In this document: piece by piece, positions 46,655-58,769 of the stretch
How positions within the stretch are numbered: position 1 is the first letter of the stretch
Layout of the letters: each line of letters begins with the position of its first letter
NCBI GenBank assembly: GCA_050084985.1
Contig: JBITNC010000001.1
Location: forward strand, 79,298,001 to 79,362,000
From: Nageia nagi
Lineage: Eukaryota; Pinophyta
Length of the DNA: 64,000 bases
Direction of reading: 5' to 3'
Made by a program: the position numbers and the translations under genes
Notes under the pieces: model-generated
The model's input: only the letters and a program-made list of their open reading frames with translations
The model's database searches: none
What the model was told of the DNA's origin: nothing

Positions 46655-48500
46655 ACTTAAGGTTTAAGGGTTTATAATTTTACTTGGTTTATAGGTTTAA
46701 GTGTTTAGAATTTTAGATTTTAGGGATTAATAGATTAAGGTTTTAGGGTTTAGGGCTCAAGGCTTTAAAGGTGTGAGGGTTTAGGATTTTTGGAGTTTAA
46801 GGGTTTAGGTTAGAATATATGGTTTAGGTTTTTATGATTTTAAGATTTATGATTTTATGATTTCAGGGTTTAGGATTTTAACCTTTAAGGTTTAAGATTC
46901 AACATCTTAAGGGTTTAGGGTATAGGGTTGAGATGTTAAGGTATAGGGTTTTAGGGGTTTAAGTTTTAAGGGTTTAGGGTTTTATCTAAGGTTTTCAAGG
47001 TTCAAGGTTTATGAATTTAGGGTTTAAAGGTTTATGATTTAAGGTTTAGGATTTTAAGGTTTATCACTTAGAGTTAAAAGGCTTAAGGGTTTAGAGTTTA
47101 GGGTTATAAGGTTTAGGGTTTATGGTTTAAGGGCTTAATGGTTTAGGGTTTTAAGAGTTTAAGGGTTTAGGGTTTTACAATTTTAGGGTTTTAAGGTTTA
47201 GGGTTTACAATTGAAGGGCTTAAGGGTTTTAGAGTTTAGGAGCTTACAGTTTAAGGGTTTAGGGTCTAACAATTTTTGGGTTTTAAGATTTAAGGTTAGA
47301 CTTAAACTAATAAAAATATGAATTAGTTTCTTAAAAACATGACTTAGGTTAGTAAATATTTGACATAGGTTAGGCTTAAGTTAGTAAAAATTTAACTTAT
47401 GTTACACTTAGTTAATTTTTTACTCAACTAGGTTAGTAAAAATATGACTTAGATTATACTTAAGTCAATAAAAATTTGACTTATTTTAAACTTAGGTTGT
47501 TGAAACTTTCACTCAATCAGACTTATTAGGTTAGTAAAAATTTTACTTAGATTAGATTTATAAGGTTTAATGGGTTTAAGGGCTTATGATTTTAGGGTTT
47601 AAGGGTTTAGAGTTTAGGGTGTATGGTTTTGGGTTTTATGATTTTAGGGTTTAGGGGTTTAGAGTTTAGGGTGTATGGTTTAGGTTTTTATGATTTTAAG
47701 ATTTAGGATTTTACAATTTTAGGATTTAGGGTTTTAACATTTATGGTTTAGGGTTCAAGTGCTTAAGGGTTTTAGGGTATAGGGTTTTAAGGGTTTAGGG
47801 GTTAAGGTATATGGTTTTAGGGTTTAGAGTATAAGGTTTTTAGGATTTAGGGATTTAAGGTTTAAGGATTTAGGGTTTTATCTAGGGTTTTCAAGATTTA
47901 GGGTTTACAAGTTTAGGGTTTAAGGATTTATGATTTCAAGGTTTAAGATTTAGAGTTTAAGGGCTTAAGGGTTTAGAATTTAGGGTTATATGGTTTATGA
48001 TTTAAGTGCTTAAGGGTTTTAGAGTTTTAAGTTTTAAGAGTTTAAGGGTTTATGATTTTATGATTTAGGGTTTACAATTTAAGGGTTTAGGGTTTGGAAA
48101 AATAGGGTTTAAGGGTTTAGGGTCTTACAATTTTTAGGTTTTAAGGTTTAGGGTTAAACTTAAGCTAATAAAAATATGAATTAGTTTCTTAAAAATATGA
48201 CTTAGGTTAGTAAAATATTTGACATAGGTTAGGCTAAAGTTAGTAAAAAATTAACATATTTGACATAGGTTAGGCTAAAGTTAGTAAAAAATTAACTTAT
48301 GTTACACTTAGGTTAGAAAAACTTTAACTTAGGTTAGTAAAATTTTTACTTAGCTAGGTTAATATAAACATGATTTAGATTAGATTTAAGTCAATAAAAA
48401 TTTGACTTATGTTATACTTAGGTCATTAAAACATTAACTTAAGTCATACTTATTAGGTTAGTAAAAAAATTTACTTAGACTAAATTTATTATGTTACTAA
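46655..48500. repeat. degenerate TTTAGGG-like array in two tandem 0.9 kb copies
   Basis: Variants of ttagggttt/ttaagggttt fill 46655-47290 and 47570-48155. Each block is followed by a matching non-telomeric tail (aaactaataaaaatatgaat ... cttattaggttagtaaaaa) at 47290-47570 and 48157-48495. The whole is therefore a direct duplication of roughly 870-920 bp. The second tail holds an extra 41 bp tandem duplication (atatttgacataggttaggc..., about 48211-48293). The G-rich strand points right, opposite to the array at 37.8-40.3 kb. Confidence 0.85.
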
Positions 48501-49204
48501 AAATTTGACTTAGTTCGGTAAAAAATTATCTTAAATAATATGATACTTTTTTTTTTAATATACACTTATAATATTAAATATTTTATTTGTAATAGTTTAT
48601 GTACTATTAATTAATTAATTATGATTCTATATTCATAAAATGATTTTTTGAATTTTTGATTATTTTCTAACATTTATTTAATTATCATTTGTAGTATTCT
48701 TCCATAGTGCCTACTGATTAGGGGGTTGCAATGGATATAGATTAATCGAAGGAAGAACACCATGATAGGAAGCATGATGATAATGATTGATATAGAGTAG
48801 GGGATAGTGATGAGGGTAGTGAGGCTTTCTAGATTAGATAATAGTGATCAGTGTACATGTTCATTGCAAACATTTTCATACATTTATATATATATTTTCA
48901 TCTACATAATTTTGATATTTATAGACATTTTTGACTTTGACATTTTATACAATATATATATATATCGTGTTTTTAATGTGTTTATAAATTATGTTGAGTT
49001 TCAATTTTTTTCATCCATTAAACTTAATAATGTTTAATTTATTTCAAGTCAATTAAATATAATCAATAAAATTCACTATATTGAATTAATTAATTTTAAA
49101 ATTCATTCAATTAAATTAAAAAATTTAATATAAGAAAAATTCAAAAAATATCATTACAAAAAATTGCAAAAAATCAAAATTATTATTTTTAAATGTAAAA
49201 ATTA

Positions 49205-49509
49205 TTTATTTTTTTGTAATTTAAATTTCTTGATGTTATTCCTGATGAAAAAATACAAAATGAATGCATTTTTCATCATATTTCCTAATGATATAAATGA
49301 CTTTATGTATGATGAAAAAGACGATTGAAATATGATAAAAATAAAGATGATGACTCTGATGTTTTCTAATGGAAATATTGATGAAAAATCCAACCATAGA
49401 AACTGATGGACACATTAATGTTAGGTATATCATTAGAGTTTTTTTTTTTTTTTTAAATACACTAGGGTTGACGTTATGCCTGATGGTCGACTCATAATTT
49501 CTTGTAGTG
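49205..49509 (+). mobile_element. right terminus of a CACTA element
   Basis: The sequence ends tttcttgtagtg at 49498-49509, the reverse complement of the CACTACAAGAAA end typical of plant CACTA transposons. Subterminal sequence contains repeated 'gatgaaaaa' and 'tgatgg' motifs. It lies 0.7 kb downstream of the En/Spm-like coding remnants in the expected orientation. No left terminus was found. Confidence 0.7.
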
Positions 49510-49523
49510 AACCACAACATTCA

Positions 49524-49856
49524 ATTTACAAGCATCAAGTAGACACATCCACACACCCAAGTAGTAGTTTTTGAAAAAATAAAATGGAATATAGTTTCCT
49601 TTATATTTGAAATCATGTACCATGTCATTATAAAAGATTCATTAGATCTTTCTTTACTTTACATCACCAATAATCTCCACAAGAATATTCTCCATGCTTG
49701 AAACACAATTGCCTACTTCATCTTAAGTATTTGAAAGTAGAACATAAGATGCAACATATTTAAGTTTCAATGGAAAAGGATTGTTACTACATACACAAAC
49801 TCCCCTATCCCTACATTCTTATGTGATTTACAAGCATCAAGTAGACACATCCACAC
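49524..49856. repeat. 31 bp perfect direct repeat, copies 302 bp apart
   Basis: atttacaagcatcaagtaga followed by cacatccacac occurs at 49524-49554 and 49826-49856 without a mismatch. The DNA between the copies has no recognised ends. Confidence 0.9.
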
Positions 49857-49859
49857 TGA

Positions 49860-52430
49860 AAGTTGAAAGATCCATCTTTTTTCATATCATATAGTGTATT
49901 TAAATCATTTCATATCATATGGTACAATTGCATCATTTTAGAACATATGGTAGATGAGGCCAACTTATCACTTTTGGACTGGTTTTTGACACTTATAATT
50001 TTTTTGGGTTGGATAATTGCTTTCCTTTTTCAAGCCAATTTTTGGGCCCTATTTTGAGACATATTTTGGGCTCCTTTTTCTACAAGCATATGATTTTTAG
50101 AAAGTTGGTATATGAAACTCTAAATTATGATATTAGGTACCTCCTTTAGTTCAAAAATGGTATGATTGTATGAAAAAGTCATTTTGTGACTTTTTTATAG
50201 GTTTGTTAAAATAATCAAAGCCTTTGGGACCTATTTTTTGATATTAAGATTATATAATGTAGATGGAATATGAACATAAAGGTAAGCACAATAAGATTCA
50301 AATATGCTCTATAACTATGCTCTAATGATTAAGAATACATGTATGATCAAGAATTACATAATTACGCTCAAATGATTCAAATAAAATTTACATTAGTAAA
50401 AGTTTTGATATAGGTAATTTGTCACTTTTTGACAAGTTTGTTACAAGTATGAAAAAGGAAACATGTCAATATCCATGCAATGGGCTACTATAGAGGTGTG
50501 GTTAGGCATTCCTTTGGGTACCAATAGTCTTGAACTAGGATGAGTAAGGTAAGATACTAAATAGTGACTGGTTAGTCCCACTAGACCATCCTCTGAGAGC
50601 CCATTGACAAGTCCATGATTGAGCCATAGGGAAAGTGTACATATGGTAAATGAGGAAGGCATAATGTAGAAGTATTTTTCCATAAAATTTATGATGGAAT
50701 AATACTTCGATATTACACCTATTTTTTTAAAAAGTTAATCATCAGGTGTTGGTTTTAAATCACCACTTTATAGTTTAAGGGGGAAGTTAATAGTCACCTC
50801 CTTATGTTAACCTTCAATGATAGTTTATGAGACCATACACAAGTAGTTATTAACCATCATTTTAGGAATTCATCTTTTAACAATAGGCTCATAGGCATCA
50901 GGTGGATAATTGCATGTAAAGGGCTTTAAGTATGGTTATAAAATGCCACAAAAGGCCCTTTTTGGAATAGTATGAACATATAAAATCATTTCTAGTGTTA
51001 TATAAAATGGTTTCTTCTCTTTGGATATCCTTAAGGTAAAACCTACCTTGCTTTCAAAACCTTAATGTATTACTTAGCAATTTTATTTCAATATTTTTAT
51101 TTCATAAAGAGATAAAGATAAATTAGAAGTAAATGAAGATAAGAAACTTTGATGAGGATATATGTGCAATCACCCTTTTTCCTAATGTTCGACTTGATAT
51201 TAAATTGAGCAATCGATAGGTGATTCTTCACTTGAGAAATTATATTAATAATGAAACACACTTTGAGAAGAAAGATGCAAGAATTCAAAAATATATAAAG
51301 AAAAATCTTTTGAAATAGAAGGTGCATATATGTATGAATGAACACACAAAGTAAATAACATATATTATTTCATTTCTTCAAATATTTTGATAGCTTCCTT
51401 GCTACAACTTTACATATAATGTAATCATTAATAATTTTTGTTAATAACACATCTTGTCAAATAAAACCCTTTTCATCTTAAAGATCCCATATTTTTCATA
51501 GATGTCTATTATGGTTTTTATCATAATTTCATGCATATATGATCATGAAAGAGTGAACAAAAATATATATTATTCATATATTGGACTGAAGTAGAAATGG
51601 AATGAAATAGAGACATAATCTCATAAAATACAATAAAGAAACAATATCTTAGGCAATGAAATCTATGGAAATGGAATAATTTTTTTCTAGAAACTATTTA
51701 TTTTAGCAAGGTGTTTTGACTATCATGATCATGTAGTTTTATTGTAGGAAGGTAAGGATCTGAGCATAAATTATTTGAGAATTTATCTCAACCTTTTCAA
51801 GTATAACCACCTAAGTTGTAACTAACCCTTGAGTATGTAATGAATCAAATTATTATTTTTTATGATTTATTTAAATATAAATGAAAATTAAATAATATAA
51901 CATTTAATTATTATCTATAAGTAACTGAAATAGGTATAAGGAACATGGAAAAAGAGTGAGATGTGGTATAAATTAGCTAAAATCTTATCCAATTTAAAAC
52001 AATATAACATAATTTAAAATTACTTATCAAGCATGAGACTAAAATTAATAAACTAAAGTAATTTACAATTTCTAATGAAAACCTTTAAAACTAGGGAACT
52101 TGTCACAAATGTCAATAATTTATTTGTAAACAATGATAGTAATTTATTTAAAAATAATATCCTCTATAGGATAGGTAATGAAGGAGCCCATAACATCCTT
52201 CATTTTGTACATGTGATAATTTTATTTAGATAATACTATTTTCCCTTTATGGGTGGCATTTATATTAACTTGATAGAAACCTTCACCCAAACATTCATCA
52301 TGTACACACAAATTAAGGACAATACTAATAACCAATATGTTTTGGTTCTAAATCAAGATGTATTCCTTTCTCTCAATTTGTGTGGTCAATGTCATTTTTA
52401 ATCCCTACATGGAAAATTAACAATTGAAAT
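49860..52430. other. no recognisable gene
   Basis: AT-rich. A chance open frame at 49863-50057 has no domain. Motifs like 'ttattaaccatcatttta' (50840) recall the AAACCATC repeats near 26 and 29 kb. Confidence 0.4.
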
Positions 52431-52439
52431 AAATTAATG

Positions 52440-52755
52440 CATAATATGCAATATAAACTAACTCAACTATTTTAAATTTGAAATAATAGTCATACAATTG
52501 ATGACTTTGGCATAGAAGGGATTGAGCTAGTACTTGGGCCTTGAATACCACCATCGATGTTGTATCCATTTGCAAGAGTGGCTTCCTATGGAATTATATG
52601 CAAGGGATCACTACAACCTTAGGGGTGCAACATGCAATCATTTCAAATATGCAATTATAATAAAAATAATATACATCTATGATAGTGTATAATACAAACT
52701 AATTCAACCATTTTAAATTTGAAATAATACTCATACCATTGATGAATTTAAGTAG
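52440..52755. repeat. 80 bp direct repeat, two copies
   Basis: 'caatataaactaactcaact' (about 52450) and 'aatacaaactaattcaacca' (about 52690) begin similar 80 bp blocks, each ending near 'tcatac(c/a)attgatga'. Confidence 0.65.
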
Positions 52756-52768
52756 GTCCTCTAAGCAT

Positions 52769-52779
52769 CAAGGGGGATA
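52769..52779 (+). other. polypurine tract
   Basis: caagggggata, next to a TGTTAAAAAC LTR start. Confidence 0.6.
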
Positions 52780-52780
52780 A

Positions 52781-53220
52781 TGTTAAAAACTTAATTTCTT
52801 AAGAGGTCAAAATTTGACCTTGAAACTTAAGTTTCTACTCTCTACTATGATCCAACCCTCATTTAATTTGGCCCAAATGTGATCCCTACCACATCTCACT
52901 ACAAACATTACTATGTTTCTTAAATATTACAACATTTTAAAATAGAGTCCACACTTCCCATTTTAGCATGTGTCTTAGATCATGTTGATCTATTTAAAGT
53001 CTTTGATTTGTATAGATGGTGTCTATAATGTTAGGTTAGTCTTATATAGGATTCAAACATCTATTGTAGTTTGATTTATGATTTAAAGATTAGATTGTAA
53101 TAATGGTGAGATTGTCCATCTCAACCACATGAGTCTATTATAAGTTAGTCCTAAAAAATATATAAACATGTATGTAATTTGTTTTTTATCAATGAATGTA
53201 GATTATACTTATATAAGCAT
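52781..53220 (+). repeat. probable 3' LTR of a truncated LTR retrotransposon
   Basis: Begins TGTTAAAAACTTAATTTC directly after a polypurine tract. It contains a promoter/poly(A)-like stretch near 53155-53215 (atataaacatgtatgtaatt ... atcaatgaatg). The right end is not fixed and no partner LTR is seen. Confidence 0.5.
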
Positions 53221-53329
53221 GTCCAATTAATGCAAAAACATGAACTTGATTCACATCATGATTAGGCAAAGGGTTGTTGAAAACTCCAAAGCATTGATTA
53301 GTTGGTGTGATTAGATTTATTGTTGATAT

Positions 53330-54560
53330 TTTCTCATTGTATATAAGATATTGGATAACATGTTTCAATCACATGCACCCATTTGTGTTATGTCCCTTCT
53401 ACCTATGATACTCATAATACTCATTCTCTTTGTATCAAGGTTGAATGAATGCATAAAGATTTTCTTTAAATGTTTTTTTTCTTTTAATTTTATGCTTAAT
53501 TATTGATTTGATCTTTGTCATATAAAATTAGTTGTTAAGGAGCTCTTTATTATTATATTTATATGATCGGTTGTGGTGCTATTACTTCTTGGTTAATATC
53601 ATATACTATTTGATTATTATGTCGCTTTTAATATGATTGATTTTGGTTGCCAATATTGTTTTTCTTATGATCATTATTATTGTTCTTCTTATGTAGATTT
53701 ATGTCACTTGATTATTTCTTGGCTTATTCAATAATATTTCTTGTGTTAATACTTGCTTAAAGGAATTGTGTTTTTATATTTATAGGATAGAAGATATTTG
53801 CTTCTTACAAATTTTGCTAAACAATTTGATGATCTCTTCTTTTGGTAAAGAATATGGTAAGTTAGTAACAATTGCTCTCCATATTGACACATAATAGTTA
53901 ATTGAATCATCATCATATTGTGATATTCTACTTAAGTCCGTGATAGATGCTCTATTTCTCATGTTGATAGAAAAATGATTCAAGAAGAGATTTTCTAATT
54001 GCTCAAAAAAGTATATGTTATTTGGGGAAAATTATTGTACCAATCTAAAGCTTGACCTGCTAATATAATTGGAAATTTTTGTAGTATAATAACAACATAA
54101 TTTACATGAATTACCTTAAGTGCTACCTTGGATCTTCTTTCCCTTTGAACTTCTCCATGTGAGGAACCTTAAATGTTTACAAAAATTGCTTGATAGGAAC
54201 CATATGGTTGATTGGTTCATTCAAAATTGAATGATAAGATATCTTGATTTTTCTTTTTTAACTCCATGTTTTGTAACCTCTTTAAAATTTCATCATGTAT
54301 TGTTGGAGGTTGTTTATTTGCCATGATTTGCATATGGTATGTTGGTTGTTTATATCCTTGTTGTATAATTTGTCCTAATGGTTGATTCCATATTTGATTG
54401 GGAAAAAATTAACTTTATTGTATGTAATACTGATTGGGTGGATGAGCCATTTGATTGATGTATTATTGAGCTTGATATGATGGTTGATTCAAAACATATT
54501 GATAAGATTAAGCTTGATTCATGATATCTTGAGGACCCATTCATTGCAAGTTTCTTTATG
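53330..54560 (-). pseudogene. Ty3/gypsy gag fragment
   Basis: On the minus strand, FPIILAGQALDWYNN (about 54070) is followed by a 67-codon open stretch beginning NHFSINMRNRASITDLSRIS and reading YVSIWRAIVTNLPYSLPKEE (53983-53780). This is the retrotransposon gag core. A degenerate zinc-knuckle-like YYEYHR..GHNTNGCM..LKH lies near 53400. The upstream Gln/Asn-rich part (54544-54350) fits the N-terminus and linker. No LTRs belonging to it were identified. It resembles the gag of element A in layout. Confidence 0.75.
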
Positions 54561-55680
54561 TTTGATATGGATATAATTGGTTTGATTGATAAGAAAGATT
54601 AAATTGAACAACATTATAAAATTATGATGATAAAGTTTGATTAGGATGTGGGACCCTCAAAGCGTTGAGATGATGATATAGCCCCAAACAATTTGATATG
54701 TCTTGATTAGAAAAAGTTTGCACAACAAAAGTAGGTGCACCAAAAGGCCTAACTTATTAAGTATAATGATATGTTATATATTGATGATTAACATTGATAG
54801 GTTATTCACTTGATATCACTTGACACTTGTTATTGGAAATGATGTGGTTAGGGTATCTTATAAAATCATTTGTTGCATTGCTTGATTTAAAATTTAAATT
54901 ATTACAACAATTAGTGATGTGGTGACAAATGAAAGATCAACATGTTGTGCAAAATTATGAGTCAAACTTGGTGTCCCTTGTTTCTCTAGATATGAAGGAA
55001 AAGGATATAAGGGAGTCATCATTCATTGATAAGGATAAGTATCTTCAAAGTCACTTCCTTATGTCCATAATGAGATAAATCCAAATGTTGATGGTGAAGT
55101 TCCAAAGATAAATGTTACCCAGTTTGATCATGAGATGAGAAATTTTGATTAGCCTTAAATTATTCAAACAACATTTGGATATTAAGATCACTCATAAAAA
55201 GTTCTTGCAATGTAGATCATGTTGAAAATCAATGACAGGGGTGAATGATAAGGACCTTCAAAAAAAGGGATTAGTGTGTAATCTAGGTTTGATATTATTA
55301 TGTGTTTGTGTCATGTGAAGTATAGGAGAAGGTTAGGATTAACATGTTTATTCTCCTTCCTCCACAACTTGCTTTTTTTTTGCTTGTGCTTTAATTTTTG
55401 CTAAATTTACATAAAGATAATTTATTTATTTAAAGTATGGAAAACAACAAGGCTTAAAGATTTATCATAATCAAGTTTTTTTTTTAAGGCTACCTTTATC
55501 GATTTAACTTATATCAATGATGGTGAATCATATTAGAAAAAAAGATAAATTTGATGGAAAAGGGTATCAAATTAATGGTGAATTAAAATAGGAGTTCAAA
55601 AATAAATGTAAAAAATAGTGAATCCAAGTTTTTTTTATATCACTAAATACTCAAAAGAAAAAAACAACTAAACAATTGAA
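54561..55680. other. no clear gene; probably upstream part of gag element
   Basis: Gln/Asn-rich, stop-riddled minus-strand frames suggest low-complexity gag leader or decayed sequence. Nothing definite. Confidence 0.3.
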
Positions 55681-55940
55681 GGTTGTAACAAGCAACTTGA
55701 TGGCTTCATGTTACAATTGAACAATTGCATGTTGCAATCATTGGATTGCATGATGCAATCGAGTGGTTGTAACATGTAGTCATTAGGTTGCATGATGCAA
55801 TCATGTTGTTGCATTGAAACCTAGAAGTTGCATGTTGCAACCTAATATCTGCATCATGTAACCACCTAGTTACATAATACAATCGTTTGTTTGACACTAA
55901 TTTATTATTGCATATTGCAACTGAGCAGTTGCATTGTGTA
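55681..55940. repeat. minisatellite, about 24 bp unit, ~10 copies
   Basis: The core ttgcatgttgcaatc alternates with variable 8-10 bp spacers. The core is itself partly palindromic (ttgca..tgcaa). On the minus strand it keeps a 79-codon open frame with eight-residue repeats (ASCN, MIAT). Confidence 0.85.
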
Positions 55941-56125
55941 ACCAAATACTTCCCATTAATAAGATTAAATACGATATGTGGTAGGGTCTATAAATAACTA
56001 TTTTGGGAACTATTTTTCATTTCATTAGCTATTTACAAAGTCTAGGCCACCAAATGCTTTCCTTTTCTAGGTTACCTACTTTGCTCTATTCATCCATATT
56101 CTAGGTTTCACATATTCATTATAAA

Positions 56126-58700
56126 ATGTATCAGAATCACTTTATTTTCAAAAATCCCATTTTCCTATCCATAGTTTCAGAATTAACAAAGCTAGGAGTA
56201 TCAATTGAATGGGTTGATGCTATAGGATTTCATGGTATCATCTACATGCCACAATACAAAATGAACATCCAACTGCTTACTATTTTGATGAGCTACTACA
56301 ATAATAACATTGCAATTTTCAACATGGTTCTTCCAATAAGAAAGATTTTGTTTAGTACATCTTCTACTGATATTGATCATCTAATAGGAATTCCACACAA
56401 GGTTCTTAGTAGCACTATTACAAACAATACAAATAAGGATGAGGTTGATAGAAGATATCTTGAATCCCATTAACATATTTTTCTTGATGAACAAGGTAAT
56501 TAAGCTTCCTTTGTGTAATAATTTTTTGATTTTTAATAAAAAATATTTATTTTTTGATAATTTTGCAAATAAGTGTAAATTAAGGGGTTTGGCCTTGAAA
56601 ATATTCAAAATGATTTCCTCATAGTTGTTATTCAATTTTTTCAAGCTTGCATAGTTTTGTAAGAAATAACTTTTGATGCACCCTTTTGGTTAGTTTGTTA
56701 TGTCCTTCAAACACTTGATAATCAAAAATTTGATTGGTCTAGTTTTATTTCTAAATGCATTGGACATGACTTGTTTGAGGTGCTTGTAAAAAATAAAAAT
56801 TAAATTTGTATGATAAACTATTTGTTGGATTTATACTACAAATCTTTACATGATTTGATAGATTCATCTATTTTGATTGTCCTTTCCCCTCAAATGAGTT
56901 AGATTTTTCTTTGAAAGAATGAGCCACTAGTACATGATTTTTTTTATTAATTTATTACAAATTAAATATATAATTTTAATATTTATAACCTATTCAGAAT
57001 GATTACGGTAAGAAAATTTTTGAATTGCAGTAAAAAAGGAAAGACATAGTAATCAAAGGACACCATCCACCAAAAGGTGGAGGAAATTTAGATAAAAATG
57101 TTGAATACTCTCTCCAATGCTATGATGAGGAAAGAGGATCAGGAATTCTTTGGGGCCTCCTCCGATAATTGAAGCATCAACATGTATAAAATTAATTTTT
57201 GAATATATTTTTTGTTATTATAATTTATTACTTTCAATAGTTGGAATATCATTATTTATGATTGTAATGTTTATTTCATAGGTATATCAACAAATGGAAT
57301 CAAGAAAAGTATCCATTGTATCGATGATAGTGATGTCAATATAAAACTAGATAATCCTTCTAATGGTATTCAACCTCCACAACAACAATAAAATGGTCAA
57401 TGACCATAATAGCAAAAACATGGTTAATCCCCATAATAGTAGCAATATGGTCAAACCATATAAAAACAACAAATTGGTCAAACCCCAAAATAATAAAAAA
57501 TTGATCAACCCCCACAATAAAAACTTAGTCAACAACTATAACAAAAATAACTACGTAAGTTATTTTATCATTACAAGTATCAACAAATATTTGGTTTTTG
57601 TAATATTTATTATTTCTAATTTATTTACAATTAGTTCATCCCCTAGTTTGGCCCACTAATGACTGATTCCCTTGCCTTCATCCTTAGGACTAGTGTATAG
57701 AAGAAGGAAGAGGCTTTCACCTATCTCCAAATGGAATAGACAAAAATCCAATCAAGTGTTATCTCAAATTTTCAATTTTCCTACTTAAGGTTTATTGAAA
57801 GATGTACCTAGTATGAGTGGAACTAGCATGTTGAACACCATAAATCTTAATGAAGAATATCTTGTCATTGATACTAATGTTAAAATTATGTAGATGTATG
57901 AGACACATGAGATGATACAAAGTAAACAAGAGTCATAACCATAACAACATACTACAATGCCAAATTCCCCTCATGATAATAATCTTGATGTACTTGGTGA
58001 TGACAATGAAACTATGTTTCCTATAGAAAACTTGATTGGTGATCAATGCTTGACCTATTTAAATGATTTTATTTTGAAGGATGTTGAAAAGCTCAAAATG
58101 TAGGAATATAAAGAAAAGCTCTTAATAGAGGAGATTAGATCTAGATACAAAGATACTTTAGAGAGATTGACTCTTTATCAAAAACTAACCGACAAAGAAC
58201 CTACCAATATTGAATCATTATTTTCTCAAGAATAGTTTGGTTTGATTTCTATTAATAAGCAATACAATTATCCAATTTTAGATAATATGGTGGATTATTT
58301 GGAGAATTTGAATGGTGTGGCATAAGCATATTTTAATAAGTGGTTCAGGGATAAAAGCCTTATTAGTAAGTTTATAGTTTTTTAATATTTTATTTATAAA
58401 TAATATTCACATACATTCTATACTATTATTTAATTATTTGATATTATTATTGCAAGCCAAATATGAAATTGAAAAAGTGTTCTAAATGCAATTGAGATAA
58501 AGGGAATGATTGTTAAAGTGAATAGGAAAAACAACAATATCAAAGTGCGGCTCAAGTCCATTGGAATGGATTATGATACTATAATGAAGGTGAGGGTTCA
58601 AGAAGTTATGAACATTATATACATTGGTAATGTTGTCACTGAAGAAATACTTGTATTGTCAAATCTAAATGCAACAACAAGAGACTTGATGGATTAAACA
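56126..58700 (+). pseudogene. unrecognised multi-exon gene remnant
   Basis: Protein-like stretches with plausible splice sites. The first exon is 56126-56495, with the readable parts ELTKLGVSIEWVDAIGFHGI and YNNNIAIFNMVLPIRKILF, and donor acaag|gtaatt. A second piece has FDWSSFISKCIGHDLFEVLV (about 56720-56790). Next are a Gln/Asn-rich repeat (57395-57530) with donor gtaagt near 57556, and a long charged exon (57640-58368) with donor gtaagt. A last exon (about 58457-58697) contains VNRKNNNIKVRLKSIGMDYD. Several in-frame TAA and TAG codons stand where Gln is likely. I do not recognise the family. Its front half resembles gag-like proteins of large plant genomes. Confidence 0.5.
57395..57530 (+). 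repeat. 27 bp tandem repeat, five copies
   Basis: Units start ggtcaatgaccataatagc (57395) and recur every 27 bp. One frame is fully open and reads nine-residue units like MVNPHNSSN. In the other plausible frame, TAA/TAG codons fall where Gln codons recur (GQTPK..QQ-type unit), which fits CAA/CAG decay. Confidence 0.88.
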
Positions 58701-58769
58701 ATGATAGATAAAGACTCTTTGCAAGTTGATGTAGTTGGTTCAACTAGTGCACCCAATGGTGGAAGTTAG

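Larger units (their letters stand above)
45130..48830 (+). pseudogene. CACTA (En/Spm) element ORF, multi-exon, decayed
   Basis: Exon-like pieces separated by AT-rich gaps with GT/AG-like edges. The clearest (45984-46190) reads RRFIGAIKNDFGDELCIDFV then HRARNLNWKRDQYR and later KASQACGFFKSLSEGTHHMG. It resembles the plant transposase family of CACTA elements (Ptta/En/Spm, Transposase_24). A Ser/Pro-rich exon (GSSRSSHN then HTSPSPPTTPHG, about 45410-45470) and an acidic last exon (48690-48830) also fit. The gap 46560-48690 is filled by TTTAGGG-like repeats. The matching terminus lies at 49509. Confidence 0.6.

Noticed and set aside
55681-55940. CRISPR-like array
   Set aside because: Repeat and spacer lengths are far too short and irregular, the genome is plant nuclear DNA, and no cas-like genes are present.
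57347-57535. Minus-strand leucine-rich membrane-like ORF
   Set aside because: It is the antisense shadow of the 27 bp Gln/Asn-rich repeat; its periodic LLLWGL pattern follows from the repeat unit.
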